Shown: piece by piece, positions 16,537 through 26,068 of the stretch
How the letters are laid out: each line of letters begins with the position of its first letter
Numbering within the stretch: position 1 is the stretch's first letter
Source of the DNA: Vogesella urethralis
GTDB lineage: Bacteria; Pseudomonadota; Gammaproteobacteria; Burkholderiales; Chromobacteriaceae
NCBI RefSeq assembly: GCF_007644045.2
Contig: NZ_VMDW02000098.1
Coordinates: forward strand, 186,001 to 250,000
DNA length: 64,000 nucleotides
Direction of reading: 5' to 3'
Notes under the pieces: model-generated
What the model was told of the DNA's origin: nothing
The model's input: the letters and a program-made list of their open reading frames with translations, nothing else
Databases searched by the model: none
Translations under genes and position numbers: made by a program

Positions 16537-18857
16537 ACGCCTTTACCGACGCCGCCGCCACCCGCGTGGTTGGCCGCAGCCTGCCGCACGACAGCGCCCG
16601 CCTGCACGTGCTGGGCCAGGCGCTGTACATCGACGACCTGCCGGAGCTGGCCGGCACCCTGCACGCTGCGGTCGGCATGGCGCCGTGCGCGCACGGCCGC
16701 CTGCGCCGGCTCGATCTGACTGCGGTACGCGCCGCCCCCGGCGTGGTGGCGGTGCTGACCGCCGCCGATATCCCCGGCGCCAACAACTGCGGCCCCATCG
16801 TGCACGACGAACCGCTGCTGGCCGACGAGCTGATCCAGTTCCACGGCCAGCCGCTGTTCGTGGTGGCCGCCAGCAGCCACGACGCCGCCCGCCGCGCCGC
16901 CCGCCTGGCCCGCATCGAGGTGGACGCGCTGCCGCCGGTATTGGGCATCGAGCAAGCCATCGCCGCGCAATCGTGGGTGCTGCCACCGGCCACGCTGCAA
17001 CGCGGCGACGCCGACGCCGCGCTGGCCGCCGCACCGCGCCGCCTGGCCGGCGAGACGGTGCTGGGCGGACAGGAACACTTCTATCTGGAAGGGCAGATCA
17101 GCTACGCCCAGCCCGGCGAAAACCGCACGCTGCAGTTGTGGTGCTCCACCCAGCACCCCACCGAGATGCAGACGCTGCTGGCCGAGGTGCTGGGTTGGGA
17201 AGCCAGCCAGATCAATGTGAGCTGCCGCCGCATGGGCGGCGGTTTCGGCGGCAAGGAATCGCAGTCTGCGCAGTGGGCCTGCCTGGCCGGCCTGCTGGCG
17301 GTGCACACCGGCCGCCCGGTAAAGCTGCGGCTGGACCGTGACGACGACATGATGCTCACCGGCAAACGCCACCCGTTCCGCATCCGCTGGGAGGCCGGTT
17401 TCGACGACGACGGCCTGCTGCTGGGGGTGAAGTACGAGCTGGCGTCCGACTGCGGCTTCAGCGCCGACCTGTCCGGCCCGGTGAACGACCGTGCCATCTG
17501 CCACGTGGACAACGCCTATTACCTGGACGCGGTCAGTATCCTCAGCCTGCGCTGCAAGACCCACACCGTGTCGCACACCGCCTTTCGCGGCTTTGGCGGC
17601 CCGCAGGGCATGATGGCCATCGAGTCGGTGCTGGATGACATCGCCCGCGAACTGGGGCAAGACCCGCTGGCGGTGCGTTGCCGCAATTTCTACGGCACCA
17701 CGCCGGGCGGCCCGCGCAGCCTCACGCATTACCAGATGCCGGTCAGCGACAACATCCTGCCGCAGCTGGTGGCGCAGTTGGCCGCCGACAGTCGCTACCA
17801 CGCGCGGCGGCAGGCGATTGCCGATTTCAACGCCGCCAGCCCGGTGCTGAAAAAGGGCATCGCGCTGACGCCGGTGAAGTTCGGCATTTCGTTCAACGCC
17901 GTGCACTACAACCAGGCCGGCGCGCTGGTGCACTTGTACACCGACGGCAGCGTGCTGGTGACCCACGGCGGCAACGAGATGGGGCAGGGCCTGTACACCA
18001 AGATCCGCCAGATCGTGGCTGAAGTGTTCGGCCTGGCGCCGGAGCGCATCCGGCTGGCGCCCACCGAAACCAGCCGCGTACCCAATACCTCGGCCACTGC
18101 CGCGTCCAGCGGTGCCGACCTCAACGGCAAGGCCGCGCAGGACGCAGCGTTGACCGTGCGCCGGCGGCTGGCCGACTGGCTGGCCGCGCAGCACGGCGTG
18201 GACGCCGCCGCGCTGGTGTTTGCCGACGGCCGCATTGCCGGTGCCGGGCTGGACATTCCCTTTCACGAGGCGGTGCGCCAGGCCTACTTTGCCCGCATCC
18301 AGCTGTGGAGCGACGGCTTCTACCGCACGCCCAAGCTGTCGTGGGACGGCGCGCAGCGCGTCGGGCGGCCGTTTTACTACTTTGCCTACGGCGCGGCGGT
18401 CAGCGAGGTGGCGGTGGATACCCTTACCGGTGAAAGCCGGGTACTGGCGGTGGACATCCTGCACGACGTGGGCCGCTCGCTGAACCCGGCCATCGATATC
18501 GGCCAGATCGAAGGCGGCTTCGTGCAGGGCATGGGCTGGCTCACCAGCGAGGAGCTGGTGTGGCAACCGCACGGCGCCCACGCCGGCAAGCTGCTCAGCC
18601 ACGCGCCGTCTACCTACAAGATTCCGGCGGTGCACGACATTCCGGCGCATTTTTCGGTGCGCCTGTTCGATAACGCCAACGCCGAGGACACCGTGCACCG
18701 TTCCAAGGCGGTGGGCGAGCCGCCGTTCATGCTGGCGATGTCGGTGTTCTTTGCACTGCGCGACGCCATTGCCGCGGCCTTGCCGCCCGGCAGCCGTCCG
18801 GCGCTGAGCGCACCCGCTACCCCGGAGGCAGTGCTGCGCGCACTGGGCCGGCTATGA
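16533..18857 (+). CDS. xdhB: Xanthine dehydrogenase large subunit (molybdopterin-binding)
   Basis: Catalytic molybdenum subunit, 774 residues, expected length for XdhB. It has the GGGFGGKES molybdopterin motif, HTAFRGFGGPQGM near residue 350, and GGNEMGQGLYTKIRQI and FLYTKIxQ-type blocks of the C-terminal Mo domain. It has no twin-arginine signal, so the enzyme is cytoplasmic. It starts inside the xdhA stop (4-bp overlap) and ends overlapping xdhC by 4 bp, indicating coupled translation. Confidence 0.96.
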   Translation: MNAFTDAAATRVVGRSLPHDSARLHVLGQALYIDDLPELAGTLHAAVGMAPCAHGRLRRLDLTAVRAAPGVVAVLTAADIPGANNCGPIVHDEPLLADELIQFHGQPLFVVAASSHDAARRAARLARIEVDALPPVLGIEQAIAAQSWVLPPATLQRGDADAALAAAPRRLAGETVLGGQEHFYLEGQISYAQPGENRTLQLWCSTQHPTEMQTLLAEVLGWEASQINVSCRRMGGGFGGKESQSAQWACLAGLLAVHTGRPVKLRLDRDDDMMLTGKRHPFRIRWEAGFDDDGLLLGVKYELASDCGFSADLSGPVNDRAICHVDNAYYLDAVSILSLRCKTHTVSHTAFRGFGGPQGMMAIESVLDDIARELGQDPLAVRCRNFYGTTPGGPRSLTHYQMPVSDNILPQLVAQLAADSRYHARRQAIADFNAASPVLKKGIALTPVKFGISFNAVHYNQAGALVHLYTDGSVLVTHGGNEMGQGLYTKIRQIVAEVFGLAPERIRLAPTETSRVPNTSATAASSGADLNGKAAQDAALTVRRRLADWLAAQHGVDAAALVFADGRIAGAGLDIPFHEAVRQAYFARIQLWSDGFYRTPKLSWDGAQRVGRPFYYFAYGAAVSEVAVDTLTGESRVLAVDILHDVGRSLNPAIDIGQIEGGFVQGMGWLTSEELVWQPHGAHAGKLLSHAPSTYKIPAVHDIPAHFSVRLFDNANAEDTVHRSKAVGEPPFMLAMSVFFALRDAIAAALPPGSRPALSAPATPEAVLRALGRL

Positions 18858-19825
18858 GCGCGCTGTGGCCAAGCTTGGCCGCCACGCTGGGCTGCGGCGA
18901 CGACGCGGTGCTGATCACCGTGGCGCGGGTGCAGGGCTCGGCCCCGCGCGCAGCCGGCACCAGCATGCTGCTGGGCCGTAGCGGCGCCCACGGCACCATC
19001 GGCGGCGGCCATCTGGAATGGGAAGCCTGCGACCTGGCGCGTGCGCTATTGCTGTCCGGCGGCCGCACCCGCTTGCTGCGCCTGAGCTTGGCGGCGCAGC
19101 TGGGGCAATGCTGCGGCGGCGTGGTGTGGCTGCTGCTGGAGCGCATTACCGCCGGCGACAGCGCCTGGCTGGCCGCCTTGCCGGCGTTGCTGGCAGGCCA
19201 GCCGCTGCTGCGCCATTGCGACGCCGGCGGCAGCCGCTGGCTGCCCGCTGCGGCCAACCCGGCGCCGCCGCAACTGGTCACGGACGGCGCCGGCTGGCAC
19301 TACCGCGAGCAGCCGGCCAGCCACTGGCCGCCGCTGTGGCTGTTTGGCGGTGGCCACGTTGGCGAGGCGCTGGTGCAAGTGTTGCAGCCCACCTGCTGGC
19401 CGCTGCACTGGGTAGACAGCCGCGACAACGCGCCCGGCTTTGCCCGTGCCTGGGCGCCGCAGGTGCATTGCGTGGCCAGCGACGCGCCGGAAGACGAGGT
19501 CGATACCGCGCCGGCCGGCGCCTTTTACCTGGTGATGACGCATCGCCACGACCTCGACCTGACGCTGGCCAGCCGCATCCTGCGCCGTGGCGACGCCGCC
19601 TTCTTCGGCATGATCGGCTCGCGCAGCAAGCGCGCCGCCTTCAGCCAGCGCCTGGCGGCGCGTGGCCTGGACGCGGCGGCCATGACCTGCCCCATCGGCG
19701 TGGACGGCATCCGCGACAAGGCGCCGGCGGCCATCGCCATCGCGGTGGCGGCGCAGCTGCTGCAACAGCGCGAAGCCTGGCAGCCCACGCCATCCCCCCT
19801 TCTTTGTTTGCAGGAGACGCCATGA
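18854..19825 (+). CDS. xdhC: XdhC, molybdenum cofactor insertion chaperone
   Basis: Binds and sulfurates the molybdenum cofactor and delivers it to XdhB. The 323-residue product has the XdhC/CoxI N-terminal domain (RVQGSAPRAAGTSMLL, GTIGGGHLEWEA, QCCGG) and a C-terminal Rossmann-like domain (LWLFGGGHVGEALVQVL, MTHRHDLDL, FFGMIGSRSKRAAF). The Cys-Cys in LGQCCGGVVWLL matches residues used for cofactor binding in the family. It overlaps its neighbors by 4 bp on each side. Confidence 0.95.
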   Translation: MSALWPSLAATLGCGDDAVLITVARVQGSAPRAAGTSMLLGRSGAHGTIGGGHLEWEACDLARALLLSGGRTRLLRLSLAAQLGQCCGGVVWLLLERITAGDSAWLAALPALLAGQPLLRHCDAGGSRWLPAAANPAPPQLVTDGAGWHYREQPASHWPPLWLFGGGHVGEALVQVLQPTCWPLHWVDSRDNAPGFARAWAPQVHCVASDAPEDEVDTAPAGAFYLVMTHRHDLDLTLASRILRRGDAAFFGMIGSRSKRAAFSQRLAARGLDAAAMTCPIGVDGIRDKAPAAIAIAVAAQLLQQREAWQPTPSPLLCLQETP

Positions 19826-21357
19826 ACCCGCCGCCAAGACTGGAGCTGACCCACATCACCAAGGCCTACCCCGGCGTGGTGGCCAACCAGGACGTAAGCC
19901 TCAGCGTGGCCCCCGGCGAAATCCACGCCGTGCTGGGCGAGAACGGTGCCGGCAAGAGCACGCTGATGAAGATCGTGTACGGTGCGGTGCAGGCCGACAG
20001 CGGCGAAATCTGCTGGAACGGGCGCCAGGTGCGCATCGGCAGCCCGTCCGAGGCGCGGCGGCTGGGCATCGGCATGGTGTTCCAGCACTTTTCGCTGTTC
20101 GAAACGCTGAGTGTGGTGGAAAACATCGCGCTGGTGCTGGAAGAAAAATTCGACCTGCGCGCGCTGGCGCTGCGCGTCAGCGAGGTGTCGCAGCGCTACG
20201 GCCTGGCGCTGGACCCGTGGCGGCCGGTGTACAGCCTGTCGGTGGGCGAGCGGCAGCGGGTGGAAATCGTGCGCTGCCTGCTGCAGAACCCGCAGCTGCT
20301 GATCCTGGACGAGCCCACCTCGGTGCTGACACCGCAGGCGGTGCTGGCGCTGTTCGACACGCTGCGCAGCCTGGCGGCAGAGGGGGTGTCCATCCTGTAC
20401 ATCAGCCACAAGCTGCACGAAATCCGCGCACTGTGCCACCGCGCCACCGTGATGCGCGGCGGCCGCGTCACCGGCACGGCACTGCCGGCCGAGGAAACCG
20501 ACGCCAGCCTGGCGCGCATGATGATAGGCCGCGAGCTGCCCCACTGCAGCATGCCGGCCTACCACGGCGAGCGGCAGCCGGTGCTGCAGCTGGCCGGGCT
20601 GTCGCAAGCAGCCGACGACGCCTTCGGCGTGGCGCTGCACGATGTCTCGCTGACACTGCACGCCGGCGAGATCGTCGGCATTGCCGGCATTTCCGGCAAC
20701 GGCCAGGCCGAGCTGCTGGCGGCGCTGTCCGGCGAAAGCCGCAGCCGGCCCGGCGCCGTGCTGCTGGACGGCGCCGCCATCGGCCAGCTGGGCGCCGGCG
20801 CCCGCCGCGACCGTGGCCTGGTGTTTGTGGCCGAAGAGCGGCTGGGGCGCAGCGCGGTGCCGGCAATGAGCCTGGCCGACAACACCGTGCTCACCGCCCA
20901 CCGTCTGGGCCTGCGCCGTTACGGTTTGCTGAGGTTGGCCGCAGCGCGGCAGCTGGCCGACACCATCATCGAACGCTACGACGTGCGCTGTCGTGGCGCC
21001 GGCTCGGCGGCGCGCTCGCTGTCCGGCGGCAACCTGCAGAAGTTCATCGTTGGCCGCGAGATCGAGCTGGCGCCCCGGGTGATGATCGTGGCGCAGCCTA
21101 CCTGGGGCGTGGACGTGGGCGCGGCGGCGTTCCTGCGCCAGACGCTGATCGACCTGTCGCGGCGCGGCGTGGCGGTGCTGGTGGTGTCCGAGGAGCTGGA
21201 CGAGCTGTTCGAGATGTGCGACCGCATCGCGGTGCTGGCCCAGGGCCGGCTGTCCGAGGCGGTGCCCACCGCCGACACCCACGCCGAGCGCATCGGCTTG
21301 CAAATGGCCGGCCTCGCGCAGGCGCCGGTAGAAGGAGCCCACCATGTACCTGCTTGA
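19822..21357 (+). CDS. ABC transporter ATP-binding protein (two-domain, BMP/nucleoside-type importer)
   Basis: A 511-residue protein with two tandem ABC domains, as in sugar and purine-nucleoside importers. The first has Walker A GENGAGKST, signature LSVGERQRVEIVR and Walker B LLILDEPTSVL. The second has the degenerate Walker A GISGNGQAELL and signature LSGGNLQKFIVGRE. The position inside the xdh operon, and the BMP binding protein at 29.2 kb, point to import of purine bases, nucleosides or relatives. RLAA near residues 371-374 is coded by an exact 12-mer copy. It overlaps the first permease by 14 bp. Confidence 0.93.
   Translation: MNPPPRLELTHITKAYPGVVANQDVSLSVAPGEIHAVLGENGAGKSTLMKIVYGAVQADSGEICWNGRQVRIGSPSEARRLGIGMVFQHFSLFETLSVVENIALVLEEKFDLRALALRVSEVSQRYGLALDPWRPVYSLSVGERQRVEIVRCLLQNPQLLILDEPTSVLTPQAVLALFDTLRSLAAEGVSILYISHKLHEIRALCHRATVMRGGRVTGTALPAEETDASLARMMIGRELPHCSMPAYHGERQPVLQLAGLSQAADDAFGVALHDVSLTLHAGEIVGIAGISGNGQAELLAALSGESRSRPGAVLLDGAAIGQLGAGARRDRGLVFVAEERLGRSAVPAMSLADNTVLTAHRLGLRRYGLLRLAAARQLADTIIERYDVRCRGAGSAARSLSGGNLQKFIVGREIELAPRVMIVAQPTWGVDVGAAAFLRQTLIDLSRRGVAVLVVSEELDELFEMCDRIAVLAQGRLSEAVPTADTHAERIGLQMAGLAQAPVEGAHHVPA
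20932..20943 (+). repeat. Dispersed 12-mer, exact copy
   Basis: In the ABC ATPase gene, read AGG TTG GCC GCA (Arg-Leu-Ala-Ala) in a region otherwise using CGC/CGG and CTG codons. Confidence 0.9.
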
Positions 21358-22411
21358 ACCCCGTCCGCAGCCGTCGCGCACCATGCGCTGGCTGGCGCCG
21401 CTGATTGCGGTCGGCCTTACCCTGCTGGCCGGCTCGCTGCTGTTCTGGGCGCTGGGCAAATCACCGTGGCAGTCGTTCCACGTGTTTTTCATAGAACCGC
21501 TCAGCAGCGCCAACGGCTGGAGCGAGCTGCTGGTGAAGGCGTCGCCGCTGATCCTGATCGCGCAGGGCCTGGCGGTGGGCTTTCGCGCCCGTATCTACAA
21601 CATCGGCGCCGAAGGGCAGCTGATCATGGGCGCCATTTGCGGCGGCGGCGTGGCCATCGCCTGCCACGACCTGCAAGGCGGCTGGATACTGCCGGCCATG
21701 CTGCTGGCCGGCGCGGCGGGTGGCGCGCTGTGGGGCGGCCTGGCGGCCTGGCTGAAGACGCAGTTCCGCGCCGAAGAAACGCTGACCACGCTGATGCTGA
21801 CCTACGTGGCCGGCTTTGTGCTGGCCTGGCTGGTCAACGGCCCGTGGCGCGACCCGGACGGCATGAACTTTCCGCAGTCGGTGATGTTTGCCGACCCGGC
21901 GCTGTTTGCGCCGCTGTTCGATGGCTACCGCGTGACCGCCGCGGTGCTGATCACGCTGGTGGTGGTGCTGTTCTTCGCGCTGTACTTCCGCCGCAGCTTC
22001 CTCGCCTACCAGCTGGAGGTGGCCGGCCAGGCGCCGGCGGCGGCGCGCTTTGCCGGGTTTTCCGCCCGTGGCGGGGTGTGGCTCAGCCTGTTGCTGTCGG
22101 GCATGACCGCCGGCGTGGCCGGCGTGGCCGAAGTGGCCGGGCCGGTGGGGCAGCTCAATCTCAATATTTCGCCGGGCTATGGCTTCGCCGCCATCATCGT
22201 GGCCTACCTGGGCCGGCTGTCGCCGCTGGGCATGGTGCTGTCCGGCCTGTTGATGGCGCTGGTGTACCTGGGCGGCGAGGCGGCGCAGGTGTCGCTGCAG
22301 CTGCCGGCGGCCATCACCGGGCTGTTCCAGGGCATGTTGCTGCTGTTCCTGCTGGGGGCCGATGCCTTTGTCGATAACCGTCTGCGCCGCCGGGTGGCGG
22401 TGCCGGCCTGA
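21344..22411 (+). CDS. ABC transporter permease 1 (purine importer)
   Basis: A 355-residue integral membrane protein with about 9-10 hydrophobic segments and the family region GLAVGFRARIYNIGAEGQLIMGA, typical of permeases of BMP-type nucleoside importers. The ATG at 21344 has a strong AGAAGGAG site within the end of the ATPase gene (14-bp overlap). It should pair with permease 2 downstream as a heterodimer. Confidence 0.92.
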   Translation: MYLLEPRPQPSRTMRWLAPLIAVGLTLLAGSLLFWALGKSPWQSFHVFFIEPLSSANGWSELLVKASPLILIAQGLAVGFRARIYNIGAEGQLIMGAICGGGVAIACHDLQGGWILPAMLLAGAAGGALWGGLAAWLKTQFRAEETLTTLMLTYVAGFVLAWLVNGPWRDPDGMNFPQSVMFADPALFAPLFDGYRVTAAVLITLVVVLFFALYFRRSFLAYQLEVAGQAPAAARFAGFSARGGVWLSLLLSGMTAGVAGVAEVAGPVGQLNLNISPGYGFAAIIVAYLGRLSPLGMVLSGLLMALVYLGGEAAQVSLQLPAAITGLFQGMLLLFLLGADAFVDNRLRRRVAVPA

Positions 22412-22461
22412 AACCGCGCCGGCTGCCGGCAGGCGGCGGGCAGCAATGGAGGAAGCAAACC

Positions 22462-23379
22462 ATGTGGGAACATCTGATACCGGTGCTGGCGGCCATGCTG
22501 GGCGCGGCCACGCCGTTGTTGCTGGCGGGGCTGGGCGAGCTGGTGGCCGAGCGCGCCGGGGTACTGAACCTGGGCGTGGAAGGCATGATGCTGATCGGCG
22601 CCATCGCCGGTTTTGCCGGCGCGGTGCACGGTGACGTGTGGAGCGGCCTGCTGGCCGGCAGCGTGGCCGGCATGGCGTCGTCGCTGCTGTTTGCGGTGCC
22701 GGCGCTGTCGCTGGCGGCCAACCAGGCGGCCTGCGGCCTGGCGCTCACCATTCTGGGCGTGGGCCTGTCGGCCTTCATCGGGCAGGCTTACGTCAGCTAC
22801 AGCCTGCCGGGCATGGCACCGCTGGCGCTGCCTTTGCTTGGCGAGCTGCCGTTGCTGGGGCCGGTGCTGTTCCACCAGACGCCGGCGGTCTACCTGGCCT
22901 TGCTGCTGTTTGCTGCCACCTGGTGGGTGCTGGCGCGTACGCGCTGGGGGCTGGTGCTGCGTGCGGTGGGCGAGTCGCCGGACGCGGCGCACGCCATCGG
23001 TTACCCGGTGCTGGCGGTGCGCTATGCGGCGGTGCTGTTCGGCGGCGCCATGGCCGGCCTGGCCGGGGCCTACCTGTCCACCGTGTACACGCCGCTGTGG
23101 GTGCAGAACATGACCGCCGGCCGCGGCTGGATTGCGGTGGCACTGGTGGTGTTTGCCACCTGGCAGCCGGGCCGCCTGCTGCTGGGCGCGCTGCTGTTCG
23201 GTTTTGTCACCATCCTGCAGTTCAACGCGCAGATTCTGGGCGTGAAGGTGCCGGTGCAACTGCTGGCGGCGCTGCCGTACCTGGCCACCATCGTGGTGCT
23301 GGTGCTGATCTCGCGCGACCGCAAGCTGCTGCAGAAAAACCTGCCCGCTTCGCTGGGCAAACCGTTCCTGCCGGGTTGA
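22462..23379 (+). CDS. ABC transporter permease 2 (purine importer)
   Basis: A 305-residue integral membrane protein with the signature LGELVAERAGVLNLGVEGMMLIGA, which marks the second permease of BMP-type nucleoside importers. The ribosome site GGAGG lies 8-12 bases before the ATG. The 50-bp gap after permease 1 shows no terminator. Spacing to the next gene is 3 bp, so transport and deamination genes are translated together. Confidence 0.92.
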   Translation: MWEHLIPVLAAMLGAATPLLLAGLGELVAERAGVLNLGVEGMMLIGAIAGFAGAVHGDVWSGLLAGSVAGMASSLLFAVPALSLAANQAACGLALTILGVGLSAFIGQAYVSYSLPGMAPLALPLLGELPLLGPVLFHQTPAVYLALLLFAATWWVLARTRWGLVLRAVGESPDAAHAIGYPVLAVRYAAVLFGGAMAGLAGAYLSTVYTPLWVQNMTAGRGWIAVALVVFATWQPGRLLLGALLFGFVTILQFNAQILGVKVPVQLLAALPYLATIVVLVLISRDRKLLQKNLPASLGKPFLPG

Positions 23380-23382
23380 GCC

Positions 23383-24738
23383 ATGGCCACCCTGTTGCTA
23401 CAGCACGCCGACGTGCTGCTGACCCAGGACGCGGCGCGGCGCGAGATCGCCGACGGCGCGGTGTTCATCCGTGATGGCGTGATCGAGCAGGTGGGCCGCA
23501 GCGACGCGCTGCCGGCCGACGCCGACCGCGTGATCAGCCTGCGCGGCTGCGTGGCCTTGCCCGGCCTGATCAACACCCATCACCACATGTACCAGAGCCT
23601 GACGCGGGCGGTGCCGGGTGCGCAGGACGCCGAGCTGTTCGGCTGGCTGCGCCGCCTGTACCCGGTGTGGGCGCGGCTGACGCCGGAGATGGTGCGCGTG
23701 TCGGCCGAGGTGGCGATGCTGGAGCTGATGCAGTCCGGCTGTACCACGTCGTCCGACCACCTCTACCTGTACCCCAACGGCGCGCGGCTGGACGACACCA
23801 TCGAGGCGGCGCAGCGGGTGGGCATGCGCTTTCACCCGTGCCGGGGCGCGATGAGCGTGGGCGAGAGCGCCGGCGGCCTGCCGCCGGACAGCCTGGTAGA
23901 GCGCGAGGACGCCATTCTGGCTGATACCCGCCGCGTGATCGAGCGCTGGCACGACCCGGCGCGCCACGCCATGTTGCGCGTCGGCGTGGCGCCGTGCTCG
24001 CCGTTTTCGGTCAGTACCGACCTGATGCGCGAGTCGGCGGCGCTGGCGCGCAGCTACGGCGTGCGGCTGCATACCCATCTGGCCGAAAACGACAACGACG
24101 TGGCCTACAGCCGCGCCCGTTTCGGCATGACGCCGGGCGAGTACGTGGCCGAGCTGGGCTGGGTGGGCGACGACGTGTGGCACGCGCACTGCGTGAAGCT
24201 GGACAGCGCCGCCATCGGCCTGTTCGCCGCCACCGGCACCGGCATTGCGCACTGCCCGTGCTCCAATATGCGGCTGGCGTCCGGCATTGCACCCACCCCG
24301 GCGCTGCGCGAGGCCGGCGTGGCGGTGGGGCTGGGGGTGGATGGCAGCGCGTCCAACGATGCGGCCAACCTGCTGGCCGAAACGCGGCAGGCGATGCTGC
24401 TGGCGCGCGTCGGCCACGGCCCGGCGGCGATGTCGGCCCGTCAGGCGCTGGACCTGGCCACGCTGGGCGGCGCCCGCGTGCTGGGCCGCGACGACATCGG
24501 CGCGCTGGCGCCGGGCATGAGCGCCGACATCGTGGCCTTCCGCCTCGACACCCTGGGCCTGGCCGGCGCCGCCGTGCACGACCCGGTGGCCGCGCTGCTG
24601 TTCGGCCAGCCCGGCCCGGCGGCGTGGAGCATCATTAACGGCCGCGTACGCATCGCCGACGGCCATTTCACCGACCTCGAGCTGCCGCCGCTGCTGGCCC
24701 GCCACAACGCGCTGGCGCGCACGCTGTTACAAGGATGA
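23383..24738 (+). CDS. 8-Oxoguanine deaminase (amidohydrolase)
   Basis: A 451-residue metal-dependent amidohydrolase. Metal ligands appear as THHHMY (66-68), HLAEND, HAHCVKLD and VDGSASND. The overall sequence resembles the TrzA/AtzB-like group that includes bacterial 8-oxoguanine deaminase, which converts 8-oxoguanine directly to urate. That activity fits a urate-degrading operon, but the family also deaminates other heterocycles, so the substrate is inferred. The AANL at ~327-330 is coded over an exact 12-mer copy. It is followed by guaD after 4 bp. Confidence 0.82.
   Translation: MATLLLQHADVLLTQDAARREIADGAVFIRDGVIEQVGRSDALPADADRVISLRGCVALPGLINTHHHMYQSLTRAVPGAQDAELFGWLRRLYPVWARLTPEMVRVSAEVAMLELMQSGCTTSSDHLYLYPNGARLDDTIEAAQRVGMRFHPCRGAMSVGESAGGLPPDSLVEREDAILADTRRVIERWHDPARHAMLRVGVAPCSPFSVSTDLMRESAALARSYGVRLHTHLAENDNDVAYSRARFGMTPGEYVAELGWVGDDVWHAHCVKLDSAAIGLFAATGTGIAHCPCSNMRLASGIAPTPALREAGVAVGLGVDGSASNDAANLLAETRQAMLLARVGHGPAAMSARQALDLATLGGARVLGRDDIGALAPGMSADIVAFRLDTLGLAGAAVHDPVAALLFGQPGPAAWSIINGRVRIADGHFTDLELPPLLARHNALARTLLQG
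24360..24371 (-). repeat. Dispersed 12-mer, exact copy (complement strand)
   Basis: TGCGGCCAACCT in the 8-oxoguanine deaminase gene, read GAT GCG GCC AAC CTG (Asp-Ala-Ala-Asn-Leu), a different frame from the Arg-Leu-Ala-Ala copies. Confidence 0.88.
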
Positions 24739-24742
24739 CCCG

Positions 24743-26068
24743 ATGGACGCCCTGATCCTGCGCGGCGAAGTGCTGCACTTTCTGGATGACCCCGGCGCCG
24801 CCGACCACGACGCCAGCTGGCAGCACTGGGCTGACGGCTACCTCTACCTGCAGCACGGCCGCGTGGCTGCCTGCGGCGACTGGTCAGCCCGCGACGCGGC
24901 GGCGCTGGCCGGCGTGCCGGTGCACGACCATCGCGGCAAGCTGATTTTGCCCGGCCTGATCGACTGCCACCTGCATTACGCCCAGGCCGGGGTGATCGGC
25001 TCGTTTGGCCGCCAGCTGCTGGACTGGCTGAGCGACTACACCTTCCCGGCGGAAGCGGCGTTCAGCGACCCGCAACTGGCGCGGCGTACCGCCGCCTTCG
25101 TGCTGGACCGCCTGCTGGCGCACGGCACCACCACCGCCGCCATCTTTGCCACCGTGCACCCGGTGTCGGTGGACGCGCTGATGGCCGAGGCCGAGCACCG
25201 CAATATGCGGCTGATCTGCGGCAAGGTGCTGATGGACCGCCACGCGCCGGACAATCTGCGCGACAGCGCCGAGCAGGGCGTAGCCGACAGCGCCGCGCTG
25301 GCCGCGCGCTGGCACGGCCGTGGCCGCCTGCATTACGCGGTGACGCCACGCTTTGCCCCCACCAGCAGCGCCTTGCAGCTGCAACTGGCCGGCGAGCTGT
25401 ACGCCAGCCAGCCGGGCCTGTACGTGCAGTCGCACCTGGCCGAGAACCTGGCCGAGATCGCCTGGGTAGGCGAGCTGTTTCCCGGCCACCGCGACTACCT
25501 GCACGTGTACGAGCACTACGGGCTGGTCGGCCCGCGCTGCGTGTACGGCCACGGCATCCACCTGGACGACGGCCAGCGCGCCAGGTTGGCCGCAGGCGGC
25601 GCCTCGGTGGCGTTTTGCCCTACCTCCAACCTGTTTCTGGGCAGCGGTTTCTTCGACTACGCCGCCATGCTGGACGCCGGTGTAGCGGTGGGGCTGGCTA
25701 CCGATATCGGCGGCGGCACCTCCTACAGCCTGATCCGCACGCTGGGCGAGGCCTACAAGGTGTCGCAGTGGCTGAAAACGCCGCTGTCGCCGCTGCGCGG
25801 CTGGTACCTGGCCACGCTGGGCGGCGCCCGGGCGCTGCGGCTGGACGGCTGCCTGGGCAACTTCCTGCCCGGCAAGGAGGCCGACTGCATCGTGCTGGAC
25901 CCGGCGGCCACGCCGGAGCTGGCTTTCCGCCTGCAACACGGCGGCACGCTGGCCGAGCGCCTGTTTGCGCTGTCCACGCTGGCCGACGAACGCCATGTGG
26001 CGGCCACCTACGTGGCGGGCCGCCCGGTTTCCACCCCGCACCTGGAGCTGACCGATGCTGACGCCTGA
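24743..26068 (+). CDS. guaD: Guanine deaminase
   Basis: Converts guanine to xanthine, feeding XdhAB. The 441-residue amidohydrolase has DCHLHYAQ (His76, His78), the GTTTAAIFATVHP region, SHLAEN, VYGHGIHL, and FCPTSNLFLGSGFFD...ATDIGGGTSYS, all typical of GuaD. RLAA at 281-284 is encoded by the exact 12-mer. It ends with a 14-bp overlap into puuE. Confidence 0.95.
   Translation: MDALILRGEVLHFLDDPGAADHDASWQHWADGYLYLQHGRVAACGDWSARDAAALAGVPVHDHRGKLILPGLIDCHLHYAQAGVIGSFGRQLLDWLSDYTFPAEAAFSDPQLARRTAAFVLDRLLAHGTTTAAIFATVHPVSVDALMAEAEHRNMRLICGKVLMDRHAPDNLRDSAEQGVADSAALAARWHGRGRLHYAVTPRFAPTSSALQLQLAGELYASQPGLYVQSHLAENLAEIAWVGELFPGHRDYLHVYEHYGLVGPRCVYGHGIHLDDGQRARLAAGGASVAFCPTSNLFLGSGFFDYAAMLDAGVAVGLATDIGGGTSYSLIRTLGEAYKVSQWLKTPLSPLRGWYLATLGGARALRLDGCLGNFLPGKEADCIVLDPAATPELAFRLQHGGTLAERLFALSTLADERHVAATYVAGRPVSTPHLELTDADA
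25583..25594 (+). repeat. Dispersed 12-mer, exact copy
   Basis: In guaD, read AGG TTG GCC GCA (Arg-Leu-Ala-Ala). Confidence 0.9.

Noticed and set aside
18867-18880. GGCCAAGCTTGGCC palindrome at the start of xdhC
   Set aside because: It is within coding sequence and lacks the full 12-mer; probably chance.
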